Positions 53,649 to 64,000 of a DNA stretch of 64,000 nt are shown here, piece after piece. Both the position numbers and the translations under genes were made by a program. The notes under the pieces are model-generated. The model was given only the letters and a program-made list of their open reading frames with translations, was not told the origin of the DNA and did no database searches. The stretch spans positions 62,001 to 126,000 of the forward strand of contig PDHQ01000075.1 in NCBI GenBank assembly GCA_003339415.1, given 5' to 3'. Source of the stretch: Ophiocordyceps camponoti-saundersi (nom. inval.). Its lineage: Eukaryota > Ascomycota > Sordariomycetes > Hypocreales > Ophiocordycipitaceae. Each line of letters opens with the position of its first letter. The first letter of the stretch is position 1.

Positions 53649-56104
53649 GGCGGAGAGATGAAGCGGGTATAAGTGATGTTTGATCGATTATGTCTCGGAT
53701 GTCCCTGAGATTGTCAAGTTGACGGTGGTGAGAATCTTCGATTGAGAGATTTCGATCAACGAGGGATGAGAAGGATGAAGGATGGAAAAGAGGCCAGAGT
53801 CGAAAGAGGGGGCAGGCCATGGCTATTATATGTTGATGGGAATTGGCTCTCTGTGGGCATCAGATTAGCAAATCGGTCATCAGATGCAAAACTTGCGATG
53901 AACCATGTCGAAGGCTCAAAGGGGGAAGACGTTTGGGGCGGGGGAAACCTAGTCTGCAAAGGCTGTCCCCGCGTGTAAGTGAAAGGCCGAATGATGTGTA
54001 TGCCGTGTAGGTAGGTAGCCAGGAGGAGAGGGTGCGCGCTATGGTAGCGTCGAGTTTGGGAGATGATTGGGGCGGCATCGTTGCGTTTTGATCTTGCAGA
54101 TGGGAGAAGAGGAGGGGTTTGAGTTTGTTTGGGTTGGTGTCTTCTGAGGGAGGGTGTATTTATAGGGGTAGAAGAGAGAGGATAGGGGGGAAGAGAGAGG
54201 GAGATGGGGGGATAGAGAGGGGGGAAGAGGAGAGAGGAGAAGAGAGGGAGATGGAAGGGTTGGGGCTGGTTGCTGTTTATAGGTGAAGTTGGGGGGCGAC
54301 GACGTTTGCATGGCTGGATGGATGGATGGATGGATAGAGGATGGCTCCTTATCGATTGGAGATTGTAGTCATCTACCCAATCTATTAATATACCTAACAG
54401 CAGGAGCAGGGTAGGCAGGCAAGTAGGCAAGAAGAGAAAGAGCCAAGGACAAGAGATCAAGACTACCTACCTAATTGGCAACTGCCCTAGGTAGGTACGT
54501 CCGTACATACCTACTATCTACTAGTACCAGTAGGTGGTACTTATCATGAGTTCCTTCATTCATCCCCAGTGGCTACCCAGCAACTGTCCTACAGTCTCTC
54601 TCTACAAGACTCTCTATAAGATTCTCTCTAAGACTCTCTATAAAAGCCGTCTTTATAAAAGAAACATCAAGACACTTTCTTCACAAGAAGAAAGAACAAT
54701 TAAATAACTGCCTCTTTTTCTCTCCGTCTTCTCTCCTTCTCCCTCCTCTCCTCTCTCCTCCTCTCCCTCCTCTCCTCTCAACTTCAACCATCAACCACAA
54801 ACAGACTCAACTCTCCGCGCCGAAAACTGAGTTTGTTTCGTTCCGCTAGCCGAACAGGCGGAACGTAATTGCCATGAAGTTTATTATCTGCATGTCTGTA
54901 TGTGAGTGTTAACTCAACTCAACTCTGTCAACTTGACTCAACTCAACTCAACTCTATGTTAGTAAGTAAGTTATAACTAACCCCCCCTCTCCCTTTTCCC
55001 CCACGCGCCCTACATACATGCTGCAGACGGTCAACCTACAGGTAATTTCTCCGAGAGAAGGGGGGGGAGGGGGATCTTTTACAGCTGCGTTTTTGTATGT
55101 AACCGGTTATATGTGTCAACTTGAGTCTGGAAGTTTCCCTCTTTTCCTCTATCAATCAACCTCTTCTACAGTTCACTTCACTAACTACGTGCATACGTAC
55201 CTGCATACAGTTACAAACCCTGAGAGTAGATTAAGCTGATACACAGCCATCACTTTCTATTCACAACCTAGCCCAGTCTACAAACATATATACAGCAGAA
55301 AGAAATCGATTGAGAGGGTCAAAGGACACCACGCAAGTAGGTATATAAGTACACACATCTCAAGACGTGTTCTCAGCTCCCGCACACTGCCTTTCCCTCT
55401 AACCTAGTTTCCCCCCCCCTTTCAGAATGACGTTAGTTCCCGTCTGCAAGAGCATGCATGCAAAGAGAGACAAAAAAAAAAGAGCCATTTTTCCAACCAA
55501 ATCCTTTTTCCTTTCCTATTCTAGTTCCGGTCCCATGCCAGCTCCTATAGGCCTCCTTCTCCTCCTCCTCCTCCTCCTCCTCCTCCTCCCCCAAGTATAG
55601 AGCATCAGACTTACATGCAGTGCTGATATTGTTTCCTTTCTTATAGTAAGAGGGTATAGTATTGAGGGGATTACATGCATGCCTACCTACATTAACATAC
55701 ATGCATGCATCTTGAGATGAAGCTTCTTCTTCCTTTGCCGTCTTTTTGCCAAGTTTAGACCTTTTTTTCCTTTCTTTCGCTTCTCGGCTTGAGAGCCGGC
55801 AAAGTATATAAAGAGGTTGTAAAGATCCCCCTTTTCCGCCCGTCTCTTTCTACGATGCAGTAGCAGCAGCAGCAGCAACAAAGAAAAGCAAGTTGCCAGT
55901 CTCTTTTCCTTCTTCACCTCACACATGTCCTTTAACCTGTTACTACTCTCTTCCCCGCTCTTCATCCTTCAACTCTAAGAGCCAAGAAGAGAAAGAGAGA
56001 GAGGAGAGAAAGAGAAAGAGGAGAAGACAGAGTTACTTCTCAACTTGACAACTCAACTCAACTAACTCACTACTTACACACCCAAACCCCCCCCCCCATA
56101 AACC
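53649..56104. other. 2.5-kb intergenic region rich in simple repeats
   Basis: No supported gene. Contents: G/A-rich tract (54170-54250), ATGG repeats near 54310, CCTA/TAGG tracts (54460-54540), ACTCA repeats (54905-54955), a (CTC)n tract at about 55557-55590 and an (AGC)n tract at about 55861-55877. The last 120 bases are AGAG-rich and ACTCA-rich and lead into the next start. Confidence 0.45.
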
Positions 56105-56722
56105 ATGTACACAACCATAGCCATAGCCATAACCATAACCCTCTCCTACCTCCTCACAATCGCCACCGCCCACGAATTCGACGGAGCATGCATCTTCAGA
56201 AACCACAGATGCAAATGGCGCGGCCGCCTCCTAGGAAGCTTCTGCACGCGAAGCCTCGCCATCCGCATCGACCGAGACCCCTACCCTCAACGCGTCGCCA
56301 CGACGCAATACCTCAAGAAGTCCGACATCTGCAGGGAGAAGTCGGACGGCGTGAACCCGGGCCCGGACTGCTGTCGGGCGTACGGCAAGAACTGCATGGT
56401 GGGCTATCAGGAGCTGTGGTGCGAAAAGTTCCCCGTGAGGGCCAGGACCGTTTGGGGCGTGCCGCATAATCGGGATACGTGCGCTTATCAGGATCGCGTC
56501 TGTCAGTGGTATGGCTCTTCCTTGTCGTGTGGGGGATCTGAGTTCTCGCAGATGGAGTGGAATCGCTATCATGACTATCAGCGGCAGCTCGTCCTCTCTA
56601 CTGAGTACGCTTCGATTTCGACGATTTGCAAGAGGAAAGGGTTGGCGAACCCGGGCAAGGAGTGCTGTAAGATGTACGGGACTGGTTGTCTGCTTGGGTA
56701 TAAACGATTATGGTGCTACTGA
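56105..56722 (+). CDS. Secreted protein with two tandem 8-cysteine modules
   Basis: Single exon of 205 codons. The first about 22 residues (IAIAITITLSYLLTIATA) are a signal peptide. Two homologous halves follow. Module 1 runs ACIFRNHRCKWRG to YGKNCMVGYQELWCEK; module 2 runs TCAYQDRVCQWYG to YGTGCLLGYKRLWCY. Both have C-x6/7-C, a third Cys, then IC, a CC pair after NPGPD or NPGKE, and CxxGYxxLWC, giving eight Cys each and sixteen in total. No known family was recognised. The organisation suggests two disulphide-stabilised domains acting outside the cell. The C-terminus ends immediately after the last module. The start is the only Met giving a signal peptide. Confidence 0.78.
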   Translation: MYTTIAIAITITLSYLLTIATAHEFDGACIFRNHRCKWRGRLLGSFCTRSLAIRIDRDPYPQRVATTQYLKKSDICREKSDGVNPGPDCCRAYGKNCMVGYQELWCEKFPVRARTVWGVPHNRDTCAYQDRVCQWYGSSLSCGGSEFSQMEWNRYHDYQRQLVLSTEYASISTICKRKGLANPGKECCKMYGTGCLLGYKRLWCY

Positions 56723-56918
56723 GGCATGTTTCCTTTCACATACATATATATATACTCATGCGTATATATACACTTATATAGACACACACATACTCACAGT
56801 CAACTAGCAACTCTATAATCTTGAAGGAAGGGGTAATATATTATATACTACATCTAGAGGTTGCAAAACAGTATGCCGTTAGTTGTCGGTTATCAACATC
56901 AACGACAACCTCACTTCC

Positions 56919-58861
56919 CTAACCAACCCCCCTAAAAGACATGAAACTCCTCCGCGGCGTAACAACAAACTTGTCCTCACGACAAACCAGACTCAAAGGC
57001 CTCTCAAGACAAGTCCCCTCATACCTCGAGACAACCTCATACAGCACCAGCCTCATAACCAGATTCGCAAAATGCTGACCCATACACTTCCGAGCCCCAA
57101 CCCCATACCCAACCTGACAATAGCGATAGTCCGCCCTCGAAAGCCTCTCGAACCGATCAGGATAAAAGTCACGACCGTCGACGTAGCGGATGCCCTCGCC
57201 CTCGGAAACGGCCTGCGACCAGATTGGAGAATAGACCGAGACGCGCTTCCAATCTATCGTCACGTCCGTCCCGGCTGGGATGTGGAAGCCGGCTATGAGC
57301 TTATCAGTCGGTGCGCGCTCGCAGAATGTAAACCCTAAAGCTCGTCCGTCAGTCTTTCTCTGATCCTCTCAGTCGTGATGCTTCTTTCACGAACAGATTG
57401 ACGGGCAGACACGGCGGGACTCGAGGCAGCAAAAGTCCAAGTAGGTATCGGATGCTGCCAAGTATTGATCGACGTTGTCCTGGTGCGCCTCCATCTCCTT
57501 TCGGAGCTTGGCTTGTACAGCCGGTTCAGCTCCGACGTTGAGAAGAAGATGTGTAAGTGCCGAGGCTGCGACGTCGAGGTTTTCAAATAAGATTTCGTCG
57601 ATGGTGTGAAGGCACTGGTTCGGTTGATCAGCTTGAGAGTTGAGATGGGCGTGGGTTAGTTGTTGATAATCTTCACCTGCTTCATGCTGATGATAGGGCT
57701 GTTTGCTCTTTGGGCTTCTTCCGGAGAGGACAGTTATCATTCTGCTGTTGAAGGCCTTCAGTCAATCATCGATCAACAACTAGCCAATGCCTCAGGTTAC
57801 CTTTTCGGCCATTCTCACGTTGAAAGACCGGAAGCGTGAAGAGAACCAATCAAGCTGCCTATTCGCCTCCGTCGGCAGCAAGGCGTACAGTCGTGATATC
57901 ATGTGAGAAGACAAGAAGCTGTTATTCCCCAGTCGAAGCCTCACATCAGTCAAGGTCGTCAGTTCCTTCATTGCCTTGAGAGAAGATGTTAGGAGCCGGT
58001 GTCATCGCTCAGTCGACGGACAGCAAACCTCGTCATCTAGACACTTCCCATACAGTGAGAGACCGACAAGCTTCAGAGGCAGTTCAGACCAATGCTGGCC
58101 TATGTCGACGTATTCTCCCTCGTCTTTTATCGGCAGATTCGTCAACCATTTCTGTACCTCTGTGCGGAAATCTGGAAGTAGGCGCATCGTCCGTCTGGAG
58201 GTGAAGATGGGATCGAATAGGGATCGTATCGTCGTCCAGGTATGATCGCTTTGGGCCCCGACGCAATGACCTAGGAGTCTTGACACAATGGTTAACATGA
58301 TGTTCTAGTTAGTTCTGGCCTTGGAACTCACCGATGGAAGAAGTATCCCATATTGCCATCCGGTGCTTTCCAGTGATCTATCTACGCTTGTTAATGCTGT
58401 AAGTGATGTATGACATGCTGTTTGGTGACGTGCCTCTACTATCTCCCGCGTGATATTGCCTCAGTTGCTCGGGAGAACAGAGAACGACTTCCAGACGGGA
58501 ACCGTTGCGTATCATATAAGGATCACCAGAAGCCAGTCGATGGCCTTGATCGGATAGTTGACTCCTAACTCTTGATGAGGAACATGATGAGGTGCGTATG
58601 CGTGAACTTTGGGTACACCTACCCATGGGTAAAGCGACGGACTCGGGCATCGCCTGGGATTTCCATCATTTTTCTTTCCATCCAGGTTGAAGCATTTGGG
58701 TTTCTGTTGTGAGAGGGTTAGTTATGTTAGGTGTGGTTTGAATGAGGCGGACTGACTCGGGTGCTGGTTCGGATCGTTACTATCACGGTGAAGGAGATGA
58801 GAATGACGGTGCTGAGGAGCGCTGTGAGGGAGATGTGGGTGTTGAGAAGACTTTCGAGCAT
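56919..58861 (-). CDS. Cytochrome P450 monooxygenase, multi-exon
   Basis: Eight exons (58757-58861, 58619-58703, 58434-58568, 58332-58377, 58029-58278, 57801-57974, 57413-57755, 56919-57334) join in frame to about 517 aa. An N-terminal membrane anchor (TALLSTVILISFTVIVTI) is present. Then come GHRLASGDPYMIRNGSRLEV, HWKAPDGNMGYFFHRLLGHC and TWTTIRSLFDPIF. The I-helix region is TIDEILFENLDVAASALTHLL and the K-helix ExxR is LESRR. The haem loop reads YGVGARKCMGQHFAN, with Tyr where Phe is usual and the Cys ligand kept. The intron between exons 3 and 4 appears to use a GC donor. Exon 2 is the least certain: another reading frame there (WMERKMMEIPGDARVRRF) also looks protein-like. The O-methyltransferase on the same strand starts upstream of it. 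The product is unknown. Confidence 0.8.
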
Positions 58862-59215
58862 GATGGAAGGCTAGATTGGTAGTAGTAGACGGGCGTCTAC
58901 GATGGTGTTTCTACGGTATGTTGTTGAGGAAGATGGAGAGGGAGGAGGAGAAAGGAGGAGGAGGAGAAGGTGGAGGAGGAGAAAGGACAGACGCATATAC
59001 ACGTGCATAGATAGATGTGAGATGTCTGTTATTTCCCCTACGTAATGACGTGTCACCTCTATCCTATGCATGTACATATGCGGGCTCTCCCAAGTTGCTC
59101 AAGGGTTGAAGTCGTTAGTTACAGAACGGCTCTCAACCACAACCTCACACAGCCACTCGCTACTTCAGAGACAACTACGCTATACGTCTACACAAGCCAA
59201 TATCCCCCTGAAGCA
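58862..59215. other. Short spacer between O-methyltransferase and P450
   Basis: About 350 bases separate the methyltransferase stop and the P450 start, both on the minus strand. A GGAGGA-rich tract lies near 58930-58985. It should contain the P450 promoter. Confidence 0.5.
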
Positions 59216-60344
59216 TCACACCAACCGACACTCGATAATCACCTCGTCCCCCAAGTTCCTCCAGGTAGAAGCCACAACTAAGCCAGCCTTAACCACCAAA
59301 GCCTCAAAGTCGCTCTGCGTCCTCTGCCTGGAATTAAAGCAAGACAGGACAAGCAGATCCAACCTACTGGTAAAAGCAGCGCCCCAGTTTCGCAGAAGAG
59401 GTTCTGGGGCGAGAAAAGGTTCGTTCTCGGATCCTTCGTCATCGCTTCTATACGTCGTCTGGACGATGTGCTCGCATATCAAGACCTTGCTGCTGCGGGA
59501 CATTGCCTCTGAGAGGTTACGTAGGATAAGGACGGCTTGACTATCCGACCAGTCGTGTAGAACGTGACGAAGGAAGTAGATGTCTGCGCCTGTGGTTTCG
59601 TTTGGTTGGAAGAAGTTCTGCGTCTGGAACGTTGCTCGCTTGGATTGTGAGACGAGAGGGAATCGATCGTGAAGGAACTACAGGTCTTGTTAACCTTCAG
59701 CCTTCATCTGATACCTGCTTGGAGACACGCCTTTAAGAACCTTTCCTCGTTCTCTGGACGATCCTGCACCGTCACTCGCAAGTTGCGAAACTTGTTCACG
59801 ATGGGCAACGTCGCTCCCCCGACGCCGCCTCCGACGTCGACTACCATGGTGCCATCCGGCTCATCCATCCAAGGGTAAACTAAACACGTCAACACAAGGC
59901 ATCACTAACACACCAACAACACGAAGCAACGACTCACGAGCGAGATACTGCTCCTCGTTGAAACCCTTTCCCGCACAGGCTTTCGCCGCTCTTTCACCGA
60001 GGTCAGGACGGACCCTTTCCCAGTACTGGAACATGTTGAGATCCGTCTGGTAGGCAATGTTAAAGGCTGCCTTGTTATCTGCGTCGGAGCCTCTAAAGCC
60101 CGGCCGGTGAAGAGCCTCCCACGTCTTGCATGAAGAAAGACGCTGTTCTTCCGCGCTGAGTCGTATAACTCGTGAGTTGAGAAGCCGAGTTTGAGGTGGA
60201 GGGGAGGAAAACTTACCAGAGGCCGACGAGAGCCCGTCTCGACTCGCTACACAGCAGTAGCGACAACTCATTGTTCTCGTATACGTCTGCAGCCACTTCG
60301 TTGAAGACGTGGATGTTGCAGAGGGCTCGCAAATGTCTCGACAT
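59216..60344 (-). CDS. SAM-dependent O-methyltransferase, secondary-metabolite type
   Basis: Class of caffeate/sterigmatocystin-type O-methyltransferases. Four exons (60217-60344, 59938-60155, 59731-59879, 59216-59677) give about 318 aa. The first exon (SRHLRALCNIHVFNEVAADVYENNELSLLL) matches the middle of the N-terminal winged-helix domain. Next come KTWEALHRPGF and AYQTDLNMFQYWE, and the SAM-binding loop MVVDVGGGVGGATLP. The catalytic region is DIYFLRHVLHDWSD, with the usual catalytic His. The C-terminus (FEALVVKAGLVV...IIECRLV) is complete. Relatives are usually about 390-470 aa, so the N-terminus is short or an upstream exon was missed. The intron after FLK uses a GC donor in my model. 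Paired with the downstream P450, it suggests a small tailoring cluster. Confidence 0.85.
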
Positions 60345-60851
60345 CTTATCAGCTTCGACTGATGGTCATACGAATGCGTAAGTGTCCATCAGCTTGTCTT
60401 ATCACGGCGGCAAGAGGAGAGAGGCGATACGAGGGTATCTGAGCCGACTGCTGGCTACCTACCTTGTTGTAGGGTTACCTCGTCACATACATGATCTGCA
60501 TAGGTATGTATGATGTGGCCTTGAACGTGTTCGATGTATGGATGGATGGAAATTGCTTCGGCTAGTTACGGCCATGTCCGACCTTGAGCTCTGGGCATTA
60601 TAGGTAACGGATATGAACTATGGCTTGTTGATGCCTTTCGCACTCCAGTCTTGTCATGCTGTGGAGGAGCCCGTGACCACTGTTCTGTTAACAAGCTTCC
60701 CACCAGGTGGTGAGTTGAAAGCTGCCGTATAAGGCTCAAGCCCCCTTATCATGCTCATGCCTCCTTTCAGGTTCAGACACAAGGACAGACACATCTCTGA
60801 GATGCCTCTCCTTCTCTCCATCGTATCAAATCTCACAGCCAACAACTCATC
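60345..60851. other. Intergenic region upstream of the O-methyltransferase
   Basis: About 500 bases between divergent genes. ATGGATGG repeats near 60538 and a CTACCTACC tract near 60458 were seen. A missing N-terminal exon of the methyltransferase could lie here but was not identified. Confidence 0.4.
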
Positions 60852-61292
60852 ATGACAACCATCATCTTCCCCACAACCGACAAGGCAGCCGGCCCACGAA
60901 AGAGAAGGATGTACTGCACCATCCTATCCGACATCGTCCGCGCAACTCACGACGCCATCGACTCGTTGGAAACCTTTGCCAGCTTGGTAAACGGGACTGT
61001 CTCACATGGGTTTAGCAAGTTTGACGCCCACGTTGGAGAGACGGGGTGTCATCTTCGTGCCACGATGCTGGTTGACCTGTTCCTCGATAGAGGTTGTCGA
61101 AGGCTGGACTGGATCGGGACGACGATTCAGCAGTTGCTTACCATCCGGAGAAATGCTGAGCAGCTGTGTTTGGCTTTGACGAGGGATCGGGAAGATGCGA
61201 CTGCGTTTGGACTTGGTTCTCAACAGGAGGAGCTGGAACATATCGTCGAGACTCTCTCGGGTATGGAACCGTATATCGTCTCTTTCATCTGA
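60852..61292 (+). CDS. Hypothetical protein
   Basis: A reading frame of 146 codons after a C/A-rich leader. The protein looks mainly helical (ILSDIVRATHDAIDSLETFASLVNG, then LTIRRNAEQLCLALTRDRED and QEELEHIVETLSG). A GGTATG donor near the end could splice it to downstream exons: a protein-like stretch with GLVAGLTFSLELQLASLAVFTDIGRVCVFE lies at 61500-61590. No domain was recognised and the extent of the gene is uncertain. It is divergent from the O-methyltransferase. Confidence 0.35.
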   Translation: MTTIIFPTTDKAAGPRKRRMYCTILSDIVRATHDAIDSLETFASLVNGTVSHGFSKFDAHVGETGCHLRATMLVDLFLDRGCRRLDWIGTTIQQLLTIRRNAEQLCLALTRDREDATAFGLGSQQEELEHIVETLSGMEPYIVSFI

Positions 61293-62963
61293 CACTCGGT
61301 GAATACACGCAAGCAGGCCCCTGTATCTCTACAGCCACACGCTATCACGGTACAAGAAGTTCTTCATCGGTCAAAACGGTGGCGGCTGCCGCTTGTCAAT
61401 CGACTCGGTAGCCGAACGGACGCAACGACTGATGCAGCCGTTTTGGCACGCCGGAAGCAAGGAATACAGCGTCGCCAACAAGTCGCGTATCAAGAGGGAA
61501 CTGGTCTCGTTGCAGGTTTGACTTTCTCGCTTGAGCTGCAGCTGGCTTCACTCGCTGTCTTTACGGATATCGGCCGAGTCTGTGTTTTCGAGGTAGGTGT
61601 TGGTTGTGTTTAAGACCGTCGTCTCTGCTCGTCTGAAGCCTCACCGTGAGAGTTTCATAACAGCGTTGTTCGTACTTCGGTCCGGACATCGGAGAAGGGC
61701 ATCTCTGCTACAGCCTGTTTCCCGACTTTCGTACTCCTCAGAGAGGCTTGGGCTGCTTCGAGAAGAGGCATCGTCTTGGTTGACCGTCACTTTTGTCCTC
61801 AAGGTGAGAAAGAAGCATACAGAATGACTTGAAGCCTTCCATGACAACTGCATACATAGGCTGGCACTTCAACGTCTTCAACTGCCTCCTCAGAAACACC
61901 CATCAACGACGTCCTCCAGATAGACCATACGATAAGGTGAAATGGCATCTACGAGTTACAGACATAAAGTCACTGAGACAAACTCACGATGCTCTACCCA
62001 CGATCGTCATGATGGGCAACAGTATCGACGGTTCCAACACGGATTACATCTAGCGAGTACAACAACACGATGCTACGAGTCCCCGTCAAGCGTCGAAGCC
62101 TCATAGAAGCGACTCCTGCATGAACAACAGCCGCCATCTATCAGCCTTACTAGCAGCAGACCACGACCACCTATCAACAGCCTTTTTCGCCGTGCACCAA
62201 ACATACTCGTTCCCCGTCCAAGGAATAGATACTGTTGTCGACTGTGTGATTGGGTGTGAGAGTAGCGAGAAAGACAAGAGAGGAGAGGAAGAGAGAAAAA
62301 CCCCTGGCTCCCCGTAAGTTGGAAGAACAAGGGTGATATGCATATGCATACCTACCAGTAGTTTAAAGCCAGAAGCGAATTCCTACCCCGTCTGCACGTG
62401 GCATCGTGTAACAACAACCCTCGTCTCTCGGAGTCCCATCAACCCAAGCCGGACTCTATTAAGTCTCTCCAGCCAATGTAATCTAGTTAAGAGGAGTGGT
62501 AAGAGAAGAACTGAATGTCGTATAGGAAATGAGAGGAGAGAGAGACTCTCGTTGGTTGAATACGAAGAGATCCGCCAATATAGCAACGAGAGAAAGGACA
62601 AGAATCAGCATATTTTCTTTACACGACGGAACCCCATGTTTTTCAGTGGAGAGGGAACACGAAGCAGGGGGTCTATTATTGCTCCATCCCGTCAGGCTTG
62701 CAAGTTGCATCTACATACATATATACGCCTCCCAGAGACGTCATATAGTTACTGAGTGTCTGTGTATGCGTATATATATATATATATCCATCTATATATA
62801 TTCACTTACATACCGGGGGCAGCTTCGAGAAGGATACACGATGAAAGAGAGATGCTTCTTTTAAGATATAAGATCATCTTCCTCCTCCTCCTCCTCCTCT
62901 CTTCACGATAACCTCAACATACACTCACACTCACACTCACCCCCATACACAACCCATCCCATC
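61293..62963. other. 1.7-kb region without a supported gene
   Basis: Short open stretches occur at 61500-61600 and 61830-62050 but none could be tied into a convincing gene. A (TA)n run at about 62770-62800 and CTC repeats near 62881 precede the last gene. Confidence 0.4.
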
Positions 62964-63980
62964 ATGAAACCATCCCAACCACAAAGCCTCCCCCATCTCC
63001 TCCTCCTCACAACCCTCCTAACAACCACCCTCCACCCAACAAGCCTCCAAGCCAAAGCCCAAGGCCAATCCCACTCAACCCCCACAACCGACAACACGAT
63101 CCCAAACGACCACTACCATGCCCCCCTCCACCAACGGCTACGAATCCCAAACGAGCCCCCCGTGCCAGAAGTAGCGCCCGGCCTCCTCCTCTCCGCCAAA
63201 GGAAGATACGAGTTCCAAGGCCCAGCAAGCGGGATAGCCAAAGTGCCCCAAACAGCCGAGCAGATGAAATCCCATCTCGGCACGTTAGAAAACGACGTGT
63301 GGCAACGAGAGACGAGGCTCGGTCTCAACAGCCCTACGAAATCCGCCGCCAGCCTCGACGATAAAGAGCTGGATAATAGGATTCAGGACTCGGCGAGGGC
63401 GCAGCACGCGGCGTGGAAGCTGTTCAAGTCGGAGAAGAGCGAGAGCTTTCGTCATGAGTCGGTTCAGATTGGGATTCTCACCCTCAAGTATCGACAGATT
63501 GCAGACTTGAAGAGGGACTTGAAAGACGTCGAGGCTCTGAAAGCGGGAGAAGTCGACACCGGTAGAAGTAGTCCCCCGTTAAGTCCCGGCTCATACACCT
63601 CTTCCAACTCACAAGAGCAACAACCGTCAAGACCACAACCAACGAGAAAGCCACCAACGCCAAAGAAAGACCCCGTACGACCACCGCGCGCACCTCCAAA
63701 GCACGAGCCAGTCAGTCCGCCTCAGCCTCCACCGCTAGGCCCGCCTCGACGTAAGGAGCTATCGGTGCAGTCGTTTAAAGGAGAGGATAACAACGGCGCG
63801 GCAGCGTTTTCGTCGTCGTCGTCGGCGGCTTCGGCGAAGAAACCGAGTGCTCCTCCGCCGAGGAAGCCGGTTACACAGCAGCCTCAGCGGTATGGCTTTA
63901 CGCCGCCTAAGAATCAGGTTCAGAATCAGGCTATGGGGCTCAAGGTTGTTAGGGGTTCTTTTCGGACGACTTCTGTGTGA
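62964..63980 (+). CDS. Putative secreted proline-rich protein
   Basis: Single exon of 338 codons. The N-terminus LPHLLLLTTLLTTTLHPTSLQAKA reads as a signal peptide. Residues about 65-195 form the only complex region, predicted largely helical and charged (QTAEQMKSHLGTLENDVWQRE, then DNRIQDSARAQHAAWKLFKSE and LKYRQIADLKRDLKDVEAL). The C-terminal 140 residues are Pro/Ser/Lys-rich with PPRAPPKH and PPPRKP motifs, ending in GSFRTTSV. No family was recognised. The leader is C/A-rich with ACTCAC repeats. Confidence 0.6.
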   Translation: MKPSQPQSLPHLLLLTTLLTTTLHPTSLQAKAQGQSHSTPTTDNTIPNDHYHAPLHQRLRIPNEPPVPEVAPGLLLSAKGRYEFQGPASGIAKVPQTAEQMKSHLGTLENDVWQRETRLGLNSPTKSAASLDDKELDNRIQDSARAQHAAWKLFKSEKSESFRHESVQIGILTLKYRQIADLKRDLKDVEALKAGEVDTGRSSPPLSPGSYTSSNSQEQQPSRPQPTRKPPTPKKDPVRPPRAPPKHEPVSPPQPPPLGPPRRKELSVQSFKGEDNNGAAAFSSSSSAASAKKPSAPPPRKPVTQQPQRYGFTPPKNQVQNQAMGLKVVRGSFRTTSV

Positions 63981-64000
63981 TTCGATGAGAAGTTGGTTGT

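Noticed and set aside
1..64000. tRNA, rRNA genes and CRISPR arrays
   Set aside because: No convincing tRNA cloverleaf, rRNA sequence or regularly spaced prokaryote-type repeat array was recognised; the simple repeats present are eukaryotic microsatellites.

Overview
The window is nuclear DNA of a filamentous ascomycete, most likely a Sordariomycete. Genes are split by short (about 50-110 bp) GT-AG introns, many with small exons, and intergenic DNA carries pyrimidine tracts, microsatellites and dispersed CCTA/TAGG tracts. The decisive landmark is a complete MAT1-1 mating-type idiomorph at 1.1-6.0 kb: MAT1-1-1 (alpha box), MAT1-1-2 and MAT1-1-3 (HMG box). It is followed by the flank genes conserved in Sordariomycetes: APN2, COX13 and APC5. 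The usual other flank, SLA2, is not seen and would lie left of base 1. No MAT1-2-1 gene is present in the window.

Left part (1-20.8 kb): mating-type locus, APN2 (DNA repair endonuclease), COX13 (cytochrome oxidase subunit VIa), APC5 (cell-cycle ubiquitin ligase), a broken SNU13-like relic, CIA30 (complex I assembly), a mitochondrial ribosome-associated Mba1/mL45-like protein, an SSS-family (urea transporter-like) permease and a multi-RRM RNA-binding protein. Apart from the relic, the permease and the RNA-binding protein, these are mitochondrial or cell-cycle housekeeping genes packed tightly on both strands.

Middle part (20.8-38.1 kb): gene-poor stretches around a small secreted cysteine-containing protein, an RGS-domain membrane protein (Rax1-like), a cytochrome P450, pantothenate kinase, AIM11, a 2-oxoglutarate/Fe(II) oxygenase and an Skt5/Chs4-type chitin synthase activator with a CaaX end. 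A 10-N assembly gap in homopolymer sequence lies at 38.2 kb.

Right part (38-64 kb): a more accessory-looking region with a secreted CAP/PR-1-like protein, an MFS transporter and several putative secreted proteins. These include a 57-aa six-cysteine peptide, a 234-aa secreted protein, a zinc-carboxypeptidase-like protein that has lost its zinc ligands, and a protein made of two tandem 8-cysteine modules. The region ends with a conserved hypothetical gene, a P450 plus O-methyltransferase pair on one strand (a possible mini secondary-metabolism cluster) and a proline-rich secreted protein.

Exon structures were derived by hand from splice motifs, reading-frame continuity and family conservation. 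They reveal an 8-nt micro-exon in COX13, a 13-nt micro-exon in APN2, and an apparently high number (five) of GC-AG introns. All homology statements rest on recognition of motifs, not on a search.
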